Assembly: GCA_934725345.1 (NCBI GenBank)
Contig: CAKVBG010000013.1
Coordinates: 1-21,643 of the forward strand
Length of the DNA stretch: 21,643 bases
From: an uncultured Eubacteriales bacterium
GTDB taxonomy: Bacteria; Bacillota; Clostridia; Oscillospirales; Acutalibacteraceae
Direction of reading: 5' to 3'
In this document: in pieces, positions 1-6,738 of the stretch
How the letters are laid out: each line of letters begins with the position of its first letter
Numbering within the stretch: the stretch's first letter is position 1
Program-made: the position numbers and the translations under genes
The notes under the pieces: model-generated
Told to the model about the DNA's origin: nothing
The model's database searches: none
Seen by the model: the letters and a program-made list of their open reading frames with translations, nothing else

Positions 1-1
1 A

Positions 2-445
2 TGTTGTTTCGCAGGACATCGAAAAATAACTGATGATATAGAAATCATCAAAGAAAAACTAAAAAAAGAAATTATAAATTTGATTGAGAATCACAATGTG
101 ACTTCTTTCTATAATGGTGGGAAAGGTGATTTTGATTGGCTTTGTGCGTATACAGTTGACGAGCTAAAAAAGGATTATCCATTTATAAGTTCACATTTGG
201 TGTTAGCATATATGCCAAAAGAAAAAAATAAATATGCTGACACTTTAAAAATTTTTGATAGCATGATTTATCCTAGAATGGAAAAAACTCCACCTAGATT
301 CGCCATAATAAAGCGAAATGAGTGGATGGTTAATAACTCTGATTTTCTAATTGCTTATGTAAAACGTAATTTAGGTAGTGGAGCATATAGAACAATGGCC
401 TATGCGGAAAAGAAACATCACATAAGAATAATAGATGTTGTCTAA
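2..445 (+). CDS. DUF1273 / SLOG-fold protein, 5' end outside the window
   Basis: The reading frame is open from base 2 to the TAA at 443-445, about 147 residues, so the start codon lies left of the window. The first visible residues CCFAGHRKI match the hallmark N-terminus of DUF1273 proteins of the SLOG superfamily (B. subtilis YpsA type), which begin only a few residues before this motif, so little is missing. A glycine/aromatic motif FYNGGKGDFDWL follows about 35 residues later, and the C-terminal half is rich in Lys and aromatics (RFAIIKRNEWMV, then a GSGAYRTM stretch). SLOG domains are thought to bind nucleotide-derived ligands; no enzymatic role can be assigned here. It lies upstream of the regulator and recombinase genes, so it is probably cargo of the mobile element. 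Family call fairly sure, function unknown. Confidence 0.7.
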   Translation, partial: CCFAGHRKITDDIEIIKEKLKKEIINLIENHNVTSFYNGGKGDFDWLCAYTVDELKKDYPFISSHLVLAYMPKEKNKYADTLKIFDSMIYPRMEKTPPRFAIIKRNEWMVNNSDFLIAYVKRNLGSGAYRTMAYAEKKHHIRIIDVV

Positions 446-681
446 ATATAAATTGGAGGAAATGAATAATGAGAAATAATAAAAAAGAATTTGAAAAGAT
501 TTACAAAATCTAATTAATATCTATTTTCTAAGTTTTTATGATATAGTTTGGATATTTTTTTTAGTAAAAAAATGGTAGAAAGTGCGTGACCTTAAATAAT
601 TTTTTGTCTTGTATCAAATCACATCACAAATAACATTCCGATCTTAAACAAGACATATTTATAATACCTAAATTAAAAAAA
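446..681 (+). other. Gap with a 14-codon ORF, possible stub of a lost gene
   Basis: No full gene is visible between the DUF1273 gene and the hairpin at 682. A good ribosome site (GGAGGA, 455-460) precedes an ATG at 469 that opens only 14 codons, MRNNKKEFEKIYKI, before TAA at 511. The peptide resembles the first residues of sigma-70-like proteins (EFEKIYK then usually Y), so it may be the stub of a truncated sigma-like gene; this is weak, as it rests on a few residues. An 8-base inverted repeat (TGTCTTGT near 605, ACAAGACA near 648) also lies here and may be chance. Confidence 0.3.
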
Positions 682-722
682 CAGAGTTTGCACAAATAAG
701 TGCTAAGCTCTGCTATTTTTTT
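682..722 (+). terminator. Terminator-like hairpin upstream of the leader peptide
   Basis: CAGAG at 682-686 pairs with CTCTG at 708-712 and inner GCAC pairs with GTGC, with a small internal bulge between the two blocks. A run of Ts follows on the plus strand (714-722), giving the form of an intrinsic terminator. It lies about 20 bases upstream of the leader ORF, so it either ends transcripts of the DUF1273 gene or serves as an attenuator for the regulator downstream. Confidence 0.6.
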
Positions 723-741
723 GGTTCCTGAGGACAAGCCC

Positions 742-783
742 ATGGTGAAGCGGTGGTTTCTCTATTACATACGTTATCCATAG
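742..783 (+). CDS. Putative 13-residue leader peptide MVKRWFLYYIRYP
   Basis: A short ORF from ATG at 742 to TAG at 781-783 has its own well-placed ribosome site (GAGGA, 730-734, 7 bases before the ATG) and stops 27 bases before the start of the sigma-like gene. The product is basic and aromatic (Arg, Trp, Phe, Tyr) and ends in proline before the stop. Ribosome site, position and composition resemble regulatory leader peptides that act by ribosome stalling or by coupling translation to a hairpin. Whether it is translated cannot be told from sequence. An upstream terminator-like hairpin at 682-722 adds to the regulatory look. No homologue is claimed. Confidence 0.4.
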   Translation: MVKRWFLYYIRYP

Positions 784-810
784 TCGCCCCGATAATTTGG
801 AGGTACTATT

Positions 811-1197
811 ATGGGAGATCATCGTAACAATATTAAAAATGAAATTGCTTATTTCAGAAAAGTTATAAAAAATATGGAAATTAAAGAAAGTATTAAACGT
901 TCTAAGATTAATGACAATGAAGTTTTGACAGATATTATTCAAGACATTTACTCAACGTCAGATGAATATTTTTGTGAAAATAACTTACTTGACTGGGTAG
1001 AACTAATTGAAAATCCTAATTTATATAAGGCAATAAAAAGTTTAAGTATCGAGGAGCAGACCTTATTAAGCTATATTTTCTACAAAGGGAAAACTCAAAT
1101 TGAGGTCGCAAAGATTTATAATATTACGCACCAAAATATAAGTTATAAAATAAATAAAATAATAACCAAAATAAAAAAATATATATTTAAAAAGTAG
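811..1197 (+). CDS. Sigma-70 region 4-like helix-turn-helix regulator of the element
   Basis: This 128-residue protein starts at ATG 811 behind a strong GGAGG site (799-803). The last ~45 residues look like sigma region 4: LSIEEQTLLSYIFYKGKTQ, then IEVAKIYNITHQNISYKINK, a helix-turn-helix with the usual 'xEVAxxxxxxxxxISxxxxK' spacing, and a Lys-rich tail. The N-terminal part (residues 1-75) is acidic and helical with no recognised domain, and full sigma region 2 is absent, so this is a small sigma-like or DNA-binding regulator of the kind found in Clostridia integrative elements rather than a housekeeping sigma factor. It probably regulates conjugation or excision genes of the element (inferred from the recombinase next to it). 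A leader peptide and a terminator-like hairpin precede it. Confidence 0.6.
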   Translation: MGDHRNNIKNEIAYFRKVIKNMEIKESIKRSKINDNEVLTDIIQDIYSTSDEYFCENNLLDWVELIENPNLYKAIKSLSIEEQTLLSYIFYKGKTQIEVAKIYNITHQNISYKINKIITKIKKYIFKK

Positions 1198-1671
1198 AAT
1201 CTAAATATTTATTTGCAAAAAAATTGATCTAAACACTCTTAAATAAGTAGAGGAATGATTTTACATAATTTACCTCTAAAAGAACTTTGAAAACTTAATA
1301 TAAAATTTCTCAATTACGTTAGTTGTTCTGTTCTGATATAGGACAAGCATTTTATATGGTACGCCATGACCTTGATTTATATTTTAAGATTTAAATTTCT
1401 ACTAAATATAATTCAAGCGAGCGAGATTATTCCAATATAAGAAATTACCTGTGGTGGGTAATTTGCGATGATAAGAACAACCTATAATGATACTCCTACA
1501 CAGCCACAGTTCGAGCGTTAGAAGCGTCACAAGCAATGGGTGTAGTCTCAATAAATAAGAGAACGTTTTATTCGTGTGATTCGATTGAACCAATAGAAGA
1601 TTGAGAAATTTAAAACTACCTATTACTGATGTAAAACTAAAAACCATATAGAATTTGGAGGAACTATAAAG
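1198..1671. other. 474-base region without an intact gene; hairpin and possible coding fossil
   Basis: No convincing gene is open on either strand. Two things can be seen. AAATTACC (1442-1449) and GGTAATTT (1457-1464) form a perfect 8-bp stem with a 7-base loop. From 1491 to 1604 one plus-strand frame stays open for 37 codons, is richer in G+C than its surroundings and encodes a protein-like string (residues such as TVRALEASQAMGVVSINK), but has stops immediately before it and no start site, so it may be the fossil of a small element gene. The final bases carry the ribosome site of the TnpW-like gene. Confidence 0.4.
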
Positions 1672-1845
1672 GTGTCAACTGAGGAAAAACAAACCATATT
1701 TTTTGATGAAAAAATCAGTTACGAAATGAATGGTACTACATATATAGTAGTATCACATTTTAATGATAACGGAGAAAGTATGTTAGATAAAATGGCTCGT
1801 TTACTTAAATCCGATATTCAGAATATCGAAAATGAAAATTTATAG
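1672..1845 (+). CDS. TnpW-like small element protein
   Basis: GTG at 1672 opens 57 codons to TAG at 1843-1845, with GGAGGA about 9 bases upstream. The product has an acidic start (STEEKQTIFFDEKI) and then a core of the form Y-x-x-x-G-x-x-Y-x-V-x-x-x-F, followed by an acidic helix with DKMARLLKSDI. This pattern, the size of about 60 residues and the place directly upstream of a large serine recombinase are those of transposon-encoded TnpW proteins of Tn4451-like and other Clostridia integrative elements. The function of TnpW is not established; a role in controlling excision is possible. Recognised from memory of the family pattern, so moderately sure. Codon use is AT-rich like the recombinase. 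Confidence 0.65.
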   Translation: MSTEEKQTIFFDEKISYEMNGTTYIVVSHFNDNGESMLDKMARLLKSDIQNIENENL

Positions 1846-1868
1846 AACGACACAAAAGATCATGATAT

Positions 1869-1927
1869 AATAAGACCCGTAAACATTATTTATTGACTGC
1901 AATATTTTATTTTCAAAAGGTCTTATT
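1869..1927 (+). repeat. 9-bp inverted repeat upstream of the recombinase
   Basis: AATAAGACC (1869-1877) and GGTCTTATT (1919-1927) are exact inverted copies separated by 41 bases, immediately before the recombinase ribosome site (AAAGGA, 1932-1937). It may be an RNA hairpin controlling recombinase translation, a weak terminator ending tnpW transcripts, or a protein-binding site. Confidence 0.5.
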
Positions 1928-1945
1928 TTAGAAAGGAAATTAAAT

Positions 1946-3710
1946 ATGAAACAGTCAAGAGATAATAAGGGTTTATTAAGCGAATTAAGGGATTTGCTAG
2001 ATAACAATGCTAACATTTTAGCTGATAGCTACATAAGGAGGCTAGGTGGAAAACTTACAATATTATATTTGAGATTATCAAGGGAAGATAAAGTTCAGGG
2101 AGATATTAAAGAAGAAAGCAATAGTATCGTAAATCAAAAAATATGCCTCACAAATTATGCTCAAAAAAATAAATTTAATAACGTTATGGTATTTTATGAT
2201 GATGGAATTTCAGGGGTTACATTTGAAAGAAATGACTTTAAAAAAGTTTTGAGATTAATAGAACTTGGTATGGTCGAAAACCTAATCGTGAAAGATTTAT
2301 CAAGGTTAGGTAGAGAACATATAGGGACAGATACCTTGCTGGAAATAACTTTTCCTAAACATAATGTGAGATTTATTTCTGTAAATGATGGAATAGACAC
2401 AGGTTTAAGAGAAGATGATACAATCGCATTTAGAAATTTGACAAATGAGTGGTATGCCAGAGATATAAGCCGTAAAGTACGTTCAGCACATAGAGCAAAA
2501 AGCAGCCAAGGATATGCGATAGGTCATCCTCCGTTTGGGTATATGTATGATAAAGACGATAAGAAAAAGTGGATAGTAGACCCAGAAGCCTCCAAAATTG
2601 TTAAGTACATATATTCGCTAAGGAAACAAGGTTATGGATTGCCTGAGATTGCTAAAACTTTAACAAGAAAAAAGATTTTAATTCCTTCGGTGTATGCTTA
2701 CAAAAAAGGTTTCAGAAAAATGAATAAAATCCCTATATGTGAACACATGTGGAGAAAAGAAAATGTTAGAGTAATACTTACAAATAGATCGTATGTTGGA
2801 GATATTGTTAATTTTAAAACGTATAGTCGCTCTTTCAAACTCAGAGAAAGACTTGATAATCCTCAGGAAAAATGGGAGATTCATGAGAATATAAATGAAG
2901 CAATAATAGAACGATCTGTTTGGGAAGATATTCAAAAAACATTTGGTGATGTCAGATACAAAAAGCCTAAACATACAAAAAAAACATATCTTTGCAGGAC
3001 TTCTTAAATGCTCTGATTGTGGTGCTAACTTGAACTATAAATATACTCATCACAATCCTGACAATCACTATTTTTCATGTAAAAATAACAGATCTGGAGA
3101 GGGACTTTGTAAAAAAACTCATCACATTAGAGTTGATAAATTAACTGCATTACTAACTAACAGTCTCTCAAATATCGTAAAATTCGCAAATTGCTTTGAG
3201 GATGACTTTGTGAAAATAGTTATGGATGAAAATTACAGAATGGTTGTTGCAACTCAGAAGAAAAACCAAAACGAATTGCAAAAGCTACTTACAAGAGATA
3301 AGGAAATTGATACTTTAGTAGAAAAGCTTTTTGAGGAAAAAGTTTTAGGGAATTTATCGGCAGAGAGATTTGCAAAATTATCTGCAAAATATGATGAACA
3401 AATCGAATTAAAATCCAAAATCAAGAATTTAGAAACTATTGTTTATGAAGAAAAATCTCATGAGTTAAATGTAGATGCTTTCCTTCAAAGAGTACATAAA
3501 TATTCTGATGTAAAGGAACTAACATCTGAAATCCTACATGAATTTATTGATAGGGTAATTGTACACCATAGAGAGCAAATTCATGGTCAAACAGTTCAAA
3601 AGGTAGAAATCTATTACAAAATGGTAGGCAAAATTGAAATTCCTAATATGAGTAAAAAGGAAAAAGAGCAATATTTAAAGCTTTTTGGTTCTGATAAAAA
3701 AATTGCCTAA
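1946..3710 (+). pseudogene. TnpX-type large serine recombinase, frameshifted in an A8 run
   Basis: Two overlapping frames encode one large serine recombinase of about 587 residues when joined. The first (1946-3007) has the catalytic resolvase domain: Y41-L-R43-L-S45-R with nucleophile Ser45, the KDLSRLGRE motif near residue 120, and the FxxxVNDGID motif; the recombinase domain starts at GHPPFGYMYD near residue 193. The second frame (open through 3710) continues with IFAGLLKCSDCGANL, a zinc-ribbon (CxxC then two later Cys), a coiled coil and a basic tail. The switch falls at 2977-2984, eight As where seven would keep the frame, consistent with a one-base insertion. Start is ATG 1946 behind AAAGGA. 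It would excise and integrate the element with the TnpW-like gene upstream. Either a true pseudogene, a sequencing or assembly indel, or a slippage site that restores the product. Confidence 0.85.
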
Positions 3711-3711
3711 T

Positions 3712-3749
3712 TAAAAAAATAAAAACCAGACTATCAAAACTGATAATCT
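3712..3749 (-). terminator. Terminator of tRNA-Leu, convergent with the recombinase
   Basis: Read on the minus strand, AGATTATCA and TGATAGTCT (3728-3749) pair around a 4-base loop with one mismatch and are followed by a T-rich tail (TTTTTATTTTTTT, about 3712-3725). It lies downstream of the minus-strand tRNA-Leu and directly after the recombinase stop, so it may stop transcription from both sides. Confidence 0.6.
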
Positions 3750-3792
3750 AATTTCTTTAAAAACATGTCATGCCCCATAAGACAAACCAAAC

Positions 3793-3879
3793 TGGTGCGG
3801 ATAACAGGACTTGAACCTGCAAGAACTTGCGTTCACATGGACCTGAACCATGCGCGTCTGCCAATTCCGCCATATCCGC
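3793..3879 (-). tRNA. tRNA-Leu, anticodon CAG
   Basis: The minus strand folds as an 87-base cloverleaf: acceptor GCGGATA (3879 inward) pairing with TATCCGC, discriminator A and an encoded CCA (3793-3795). The anticodon stem CATGG/CCATG encloses the loop TTCAGGT, giving anticodon CAG for codon CUG. The long variable arm (GAACGCAAGTTC) and GGCGGAATTGGCAGACGC D-arm are typical of class II tRNA-Leu. GGTTCAAGTCC forms the T-loop. A consensus promoter lies immediately upstream. It borders the mobile element. Confidence 0.95.
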
Positions 3880-3893
3880 ACATTATACATCGT

Positions 3894-3922
3894 ATTATAG
3901 TATATGTTGTAGATGATGTCAA
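3894..3922 (-). promoter_or_regulatory. Promoter of tRNA-Leu
   Basis: On the minus strand TTGACA (3917-3922) and TATAAT (3894-3899) are separated by exactly 17 bases, a perfect housekeeping sigma consensus, with the tRNA 5' end 15 bases further on. Confidence 0.85.
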
Positions 3923-4017
3923 TTATTTTGTTTATATTTAAACTCCATTCCTTGAAAACATAAGTTGTTTATAGAGTGCTTACCATTTTACTTCTTAGAC
4001 TTAGATAAGAATTGTCG

Positions 4018-4045
4018 TTGGAGGTATGTTAACCTACAATTTTTT
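4018..4045 (+). terminator. Weak orphan terminator-like hairpin
   Basis: TTG-g-AGGT and ACCT-a-CAA form a short stem with one mismatch and a 6-base loop, followed by six Ts (4040-4045). No gene reads into it now on the plus strand, so it may be left over from a lost gene, or chance. The rest of the stretch between the two tRNA promoters shows nothing else. Confidence 0.3.
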
Positions 4046-4109
4046 AATCGCTTACCTCTGAACAGATACTGTATATATTTGGTGGAGTGTAATTTTTTTA
4101 AATTTCAAG

Positions 4110-4138
4110 TTGACAAAAAAATATGTTTGGTATAGAAT
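4110..4138 (+). promoter_or_regulatory. Promoter of tRNA-Ala
   Basis: TTGACA (4110-4115) and TAGAAT (4133-4138) are 17 bases apart and end 18 bases before the tRNA 5' end. Confidence 0.8.
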
Positions 4139-4156
4139 TACACAAAGGATAATTTT

Positions 4157-4232
4157 GGGCTTATAGCTCATCTGGTAGAGCGCTGCGTTCGCAATGCAGA
4201 GGTGAGGGGTTCGAGTCCCCTTAAGTCCACCA
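4157..4232 (+). tRNA. tRNA-Ala, anticodon CGC
   Basis: A 76-base cloverleaf: acceptor GGGCTTA (4157-4163) with TAAGTCC (4222-4228), discriminator A and encoded CCA (4230-4232). Pair 3:70 is G-U, the identity mark of alanine tRNAs. Anticodon stem CTGCG/TGCAG holds the loop TTCGCAA, giving CGC for codon GCG. D-arm GCTC..GAGC and T-arm AGGGG TTCGAGT CCCCT are regular. An own promoter and terminator frame it, so it is a single-gene transcription unit. Confidence 0.95.
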
Positions 4233-4270
4233 TGCCGATACTTCAGTTTAGATACAATGTGGTTTCTATG

Positions 4271-4314
4271 TAACGATTATTTTTTTAGTTTTGAAAATAA
4301 TCGTTAATTTTTTT
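4271..4314 (+). terminator. Terminator of tRNA-Ala
   Basis: TAACGATTATTTT pairs with AAAATAATCGTTA (hairpin 4271-4306) and is followed by ATTTTTTT. A third copy of ATAATCGTTA lies at 4328-4337 just downstream. Confidence 0.8.
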
Positions 4315-4384
4315 GACTCTTAAACATATAATCGTTACAATTTTGCACTCACTTTTGAATTAAAAAAATCCATGATACAATTGA

Positions 4385-4635
4385 ATGAGTAAAGAGAAAA
4401 AATAAACGAACTAAGTGGAGTAGTTAAACAAATAATGTATCTTAGCGATAACAGTGGACACGGGGTAATAAAAGTAAGTGTAAAAGAATACAAATAAAAT
4501 CTACCGGCAAGCATTTACGGAGTTGAAAAATACTTAGGTGATGGTTTGATTGAAGGAATCGGACCCAAATTTGTAGAGCCAATCGTAGAAAAGTTCGAAA
4601 AAAACAGGATAATTTTAATTGAAAATAAATCTTGA
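4385..4635 (+). pseudogene. recD2 (RecD-like helicase) N-terminal fossil
   Basis: The frame from 4393 to TGA 4633-4635 carries two blocks of the N-terminus of RecD2, the RecBC-independent RecD-like helicase. Block one (NELSGVVKQIMYLSDNSGHG then VIKVSV) matches the first OB-like strands; block two (LPASIYGVEKYLGDGLIEGIG then PKFVEPIVEKF) matches the helix-hairpin-helix part 'LPATxxGIEKYLGSGLIKGIGPxxAKRIVEKFG'. Lesions: the nearest ATG (4385, MSKEKK) is in another frame and joins across an A-run; the residues normally between the two blocks (roughly 40) are deleted; an in-frame TAA stands at 4495-4497; and everything after the helix-hairpin-helix, including the helicase motor, is missing. No intact recD2 is in the window. 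The assignment is from motif memory, fairly sure. Confidence 0.7.
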
Positions 4636-4704
4636 TATGATTATCAACTTGATATACACTGAGTATTGTAGCCCAAGTAAAATATTTAATTGAGGGGATA
4701 AGCT

Positions 4705-5655
4705 ATGAAAATCTTTTCTAAATCTGTTTCCACTGCAATTTTGGCAACATCTTTAGTTATGGGAGGAAGTGCTAATGTTCAAGCAGAGGGGGGAGGAGCT
4801 TCAGTTAAACTCGAACCAGCTTATCTAGCAAATGTATTAATCGGAATGAACAATAATCAGAGGGTTTTTAATTCTGAAGATTTAAAAAATTTAGCATGTG
4901 TTAGTAAAAAAGCTGCTACTGCAATGGATATAGTCAGGATATTTGATTTCACTCACATGGAAGAAATAACCAATGCCATAGTGATGGAGAAAAAAGTGAA
5001 GAATGCATTTAAATTTTATCCCCAACTTGAAACAATTGCGTGTTCTCACGAGCAATTTGAATTAATTGTGAAATCTGAGAGTATCCTGGGATTCCTTAGA
5101 GAAATTATGCAAAAAAGAGGAAAGCCTATTAACTTTGATGTAAGGTATTCGGTTCGGAGTGCTTTTGTTTTGGGTGGTTATGATACTACAGAAACAGAAC
5201 TATGCACCTCGATGATGTTAGTTAAGGATTTTCTAGAAAAATTGAAGGGATTTAAAGTTACTTGTCACGAGTTTATCGAAATAGATTGGCTTCAAGGGGT
5301 AATGTACGGCACAAGCGAATCATTAAATAGAGTTATAGGTGACATAAAAAATCACGGAGGGAAAGTTATGGGGTGTTGTTATTTATACAACACTAACTTA
5401 AATGGCAAATTAGATCGGTATAGTGTAAATGGTTTAGGAGAAATAGAAGTATCGGTGCCTGGAATTAAACTGTTTTCCGACATCGATGCACGTTGCAGTA
5501 CTCCTATGCTGCCGGAAAAATCTGAACATAGTAGGTATTTGTCCCTAACACTGGACGAAGACAGCAGAATGATAACAATAAAGCCGACTGCATATAATCG
5601 TCGGATGAACACTTCATGTATCGCTGCAAAACATGTACATGATTTTACCGAATAA
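4705..5655 (+). CDS. Secreted protein of unknown function with F-box-like N-terminus
   Basis: 316 residues from ATG 4705 behind GAGGGG (about 7 bases upstream). Residues 1-27 are a Sec signal peptide: KIFSK basic start, hydrophobic STAILATSLVMGG core, VQA|E cleavage site, no lipobox Cys, no later membrane helix. Residues ~36-70 read L-x-P-x-Y-L-x-x-V-L, an Asn-rich loop, then EDLKNLACVSKKAATAM, which resembles an F-box ('LPxExLxxIxxxL..DLxxLxxVSK') and the F-box-like starts of protist leucine-rich-repeat proteins; KFYPQLETIAC at ~103-113 is like the 'lFPniET' step of those proteins. The rest is mixed alpha/beta with eight or more Cys and no known domain. It stands alone, between a recD2 fossil and the recR terminator. 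Function unknown; a secreted factor acting on a eukaryotic partner is one possibility, a lineage-specific exported protein another. Confidence 0.6.
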   Translation: MKIFSKSVSTAILATSLVMGGSANVQAEGGGASVKLEPAYLANVLIGMNNNQRVFNSEDLKNLACVSKKAATAMDIVRIFDFTHMEEITNAIVMEKKVKNAFKFYPQLETIACSHEQFELIVKSESILGFLREIMQKRGKPINFDVRYSVRSAFVLGGYDTTETELCTSMMLVKDFLEKLKGFKVTCHEFIEIDWLQGVMYGTSESLNRVIGDIKNHGGKVMGCCYLYNTNLNGKLDRYSVNGLGEIEVSVPGIKLFSDIDARCSTPMLPEKSEHSRYLSLTLDEDSRMITIKPTAYNRRMNTSCIAAKHVHDFTE

Positions 5656-5717
5656 AACGTCAAAGCGTTTATTTAGCGTAGTTATTGCAGTACTAAACAA
5701 TATCAAAAGAGCCTGAT

Positions 5718-5754
5718 ATAAATAAAAATGGCTGCGAGATTTAAAATCTCGCAG
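5718..5754 (-). terminator. Terminator between the secreted-protein gene and recR
   Basis: CTGCGAGAT (5732-5740) and ATCTCGCAG (5746-5754) make a perfect 9-bp stem with a 5-base loop. On the minus strand it is followed by CCATTTTTATTTAT, so it ends the dnaX-ybaB-recR transcript 10 bases after the recR stop; on the plus strand a weaker T-rich tail makes it usable for the convergent gene too. Confidence 0.8.
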
Positions 5755-5763
5755 TTGTTAATT

Positions 5764-6378
5764 TTACCAAAATATCTCATTTCTTCCGGTTAAAGCTCTG
5801 GAAAGAGTTGTTTCGTCTGCATACTCTAAACTAGCCCCCATTGGAATACCATACGCCAGACGTGTTATTTTAATATCAACATCTTTGAGTAGTTTAGAAA
5901 TATACATCAAAGTAGCTTCGCCTTCAACAGTAGGATTGGTAGCCATTATGATTTCCTTTATTTCAGAAGCCGAAGCCTTGACTCGGCTGATAAGCTGGGG
6001 GATTTTTATCTCATTCGGACCTATACCGTTCAGAGGAGAAATTACACCATGCAAAACATGATAAGTACCGCTGAACTCATGAGTTCTCTCAATTGCATCA
6101 ACGTCTTTAGGATCTTCCACAACGCAAATCACGGAACTATCACGTGATCCGTCAGAGCATATATGACATATTTCTTTGTCAGTAAAGTTACAACAATTCT
6201 TGCAGCAATGAATTTTATCTCTTGCCTCCAAAATTGCTTTAGCAAAAGAAGTGGCGTTTTCGGAAGACATCTGCAAAACATGATACGCAAGCTTCTGAGC
6301 CGATTTTCTACCTATGCCCGGTAGACGCTCAAAATGTTCAATAAGTTTTATTAAATATATACTTCCATTCTTCCACAT
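5764..6378 (-). CDS. recR: Recombination mediator RecR
   Basis: RecR acts with RecF/RecO in loading RecA on gapped DNA. The 204 residues, normal for the family, show the order: helix-hairpin-helix (LIEHFERLPGIGRKSAQKLA, residues 11-31), a four-Cys zinc finger (C59xxC62 ... C71xxC74), and a Toprim domain from about 82 with the acidic VVEDPKD motif at 87-92 and the ATNPTVEGEAT segment, then the Walker-like tail LAYGIPMGASLEYAD. Start ATG 6378 comes one base after the ybaB stop, so translation is probably coupled. dnaX-ybaB-recR is the standard Firmicutes order. Nothing odd beyond a divergent first eight residues (MWKNGSIY). Confidence 0.97.
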   Translation of the reverse strand: MWKNGSIYLIKLIEHFERLPGIGRKSAQKLAYHVLQMSSENATSFAKAILEARDKIHCCKNCCNFTDKEICHICSDGSRDSSVICVVEDPKDVDAIERTHEFSGTYHVLHGVISPLNGIGPNEIKIPQLISRVKASASEIKEIIMATNPTVEGEATLMYISKLLKDVDIKITRLAYGIPMGASLEYADETTLSRALTGRNEIFW

Positions 6379-6379
6379 A

Positions 6380-6724
6380 CTAGAAAAGTCCCGGCATATT
6401 CAATTTACCTGAGATTTGTTCCATCACAGATTCTTTATCCTTAGATGCTTTTCTTAGCGCTTCATTGGTGGCGGCAATTATCATATCGCAAAGCATATCT
6501 ACATCTTCGGGGTCTACGATTTCGGGTTTTATTTCCATGTTTTGAATTTCCATTTTACCATTCACGGTTACCTTAACCGCTTCTCCTCCGGAAGTTGCAA
6601 TATATTCTTTTGTTTCTAGCTTAGCTGAAGCTTGTTCCATTTCTTCCTGTGTTTTTTTTGCCTGCAACATCAACTGCTGCATATTTCCCATTGGATTTCC
6701 GCTTTTTGGTAGTCTTACTTTCAT
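6380..6724 (-). CDS. ybaB: YbaB/EbfC nucleoid-associated protein
   Basis: A 114-residue protein of the YbaB/EbfC DNA-binding family, homodimers that bind DNA and affect nucleoid structure. The family marks are visible: Gly/Met/Gln-rich start (GNMQQLMLQAKKTQEEME), a helix followed by the beta part GGEAVKVTVNGKMEIQNMEI, the acidic PEDVDMLCDMI and AATNEAL helix, and a C-terminus ending in LNMPGLF. The N-terminus carries about a dozen residues (MKVRLPKSGNPM) before the usual 'MxxLMKQAQ' start. ATG 6724 has a strong GGAGG 10 bases upstream that overlaps the dnaX stop codon. Middle gene of the dnaX-ybaB-recR operon. Confidence 0.95.
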   Translation of the reverse strand: MKVRLPKSGNPMGNMQQLMLQAKKTQEEMEQASAKLETKEYIATSGGEAVKVTVNGKMEIQNMEIKPEIVDPEDVDMLCDMIIAATNEALRKASKDKESVMEQISGKLNMPGLF

Positions 6725-6738
6725 AATTTATTTTCCTC

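Noticed and set aside
703..942. A 79-codon open frame on the minus strand over the leader and the sigma-like gene start
   Set aside because: Shadow of the plus-strand gene; the Asn/Phe-rich product has no features of a real protein.
1402..1647. An 81-codon open frame on the minus strand
   Set aside because: No ribosome site, low-complexity Leu/Ser-rich product without family features, and it lies opposite to a stretch with hairpins; treated as chance.
1198..3710. A CRISPR array or tandem repeats in the AT-rich mobile-element part
   Set aside because: No regularly spaced direct repeats were seen; only isolated inverted repeats.
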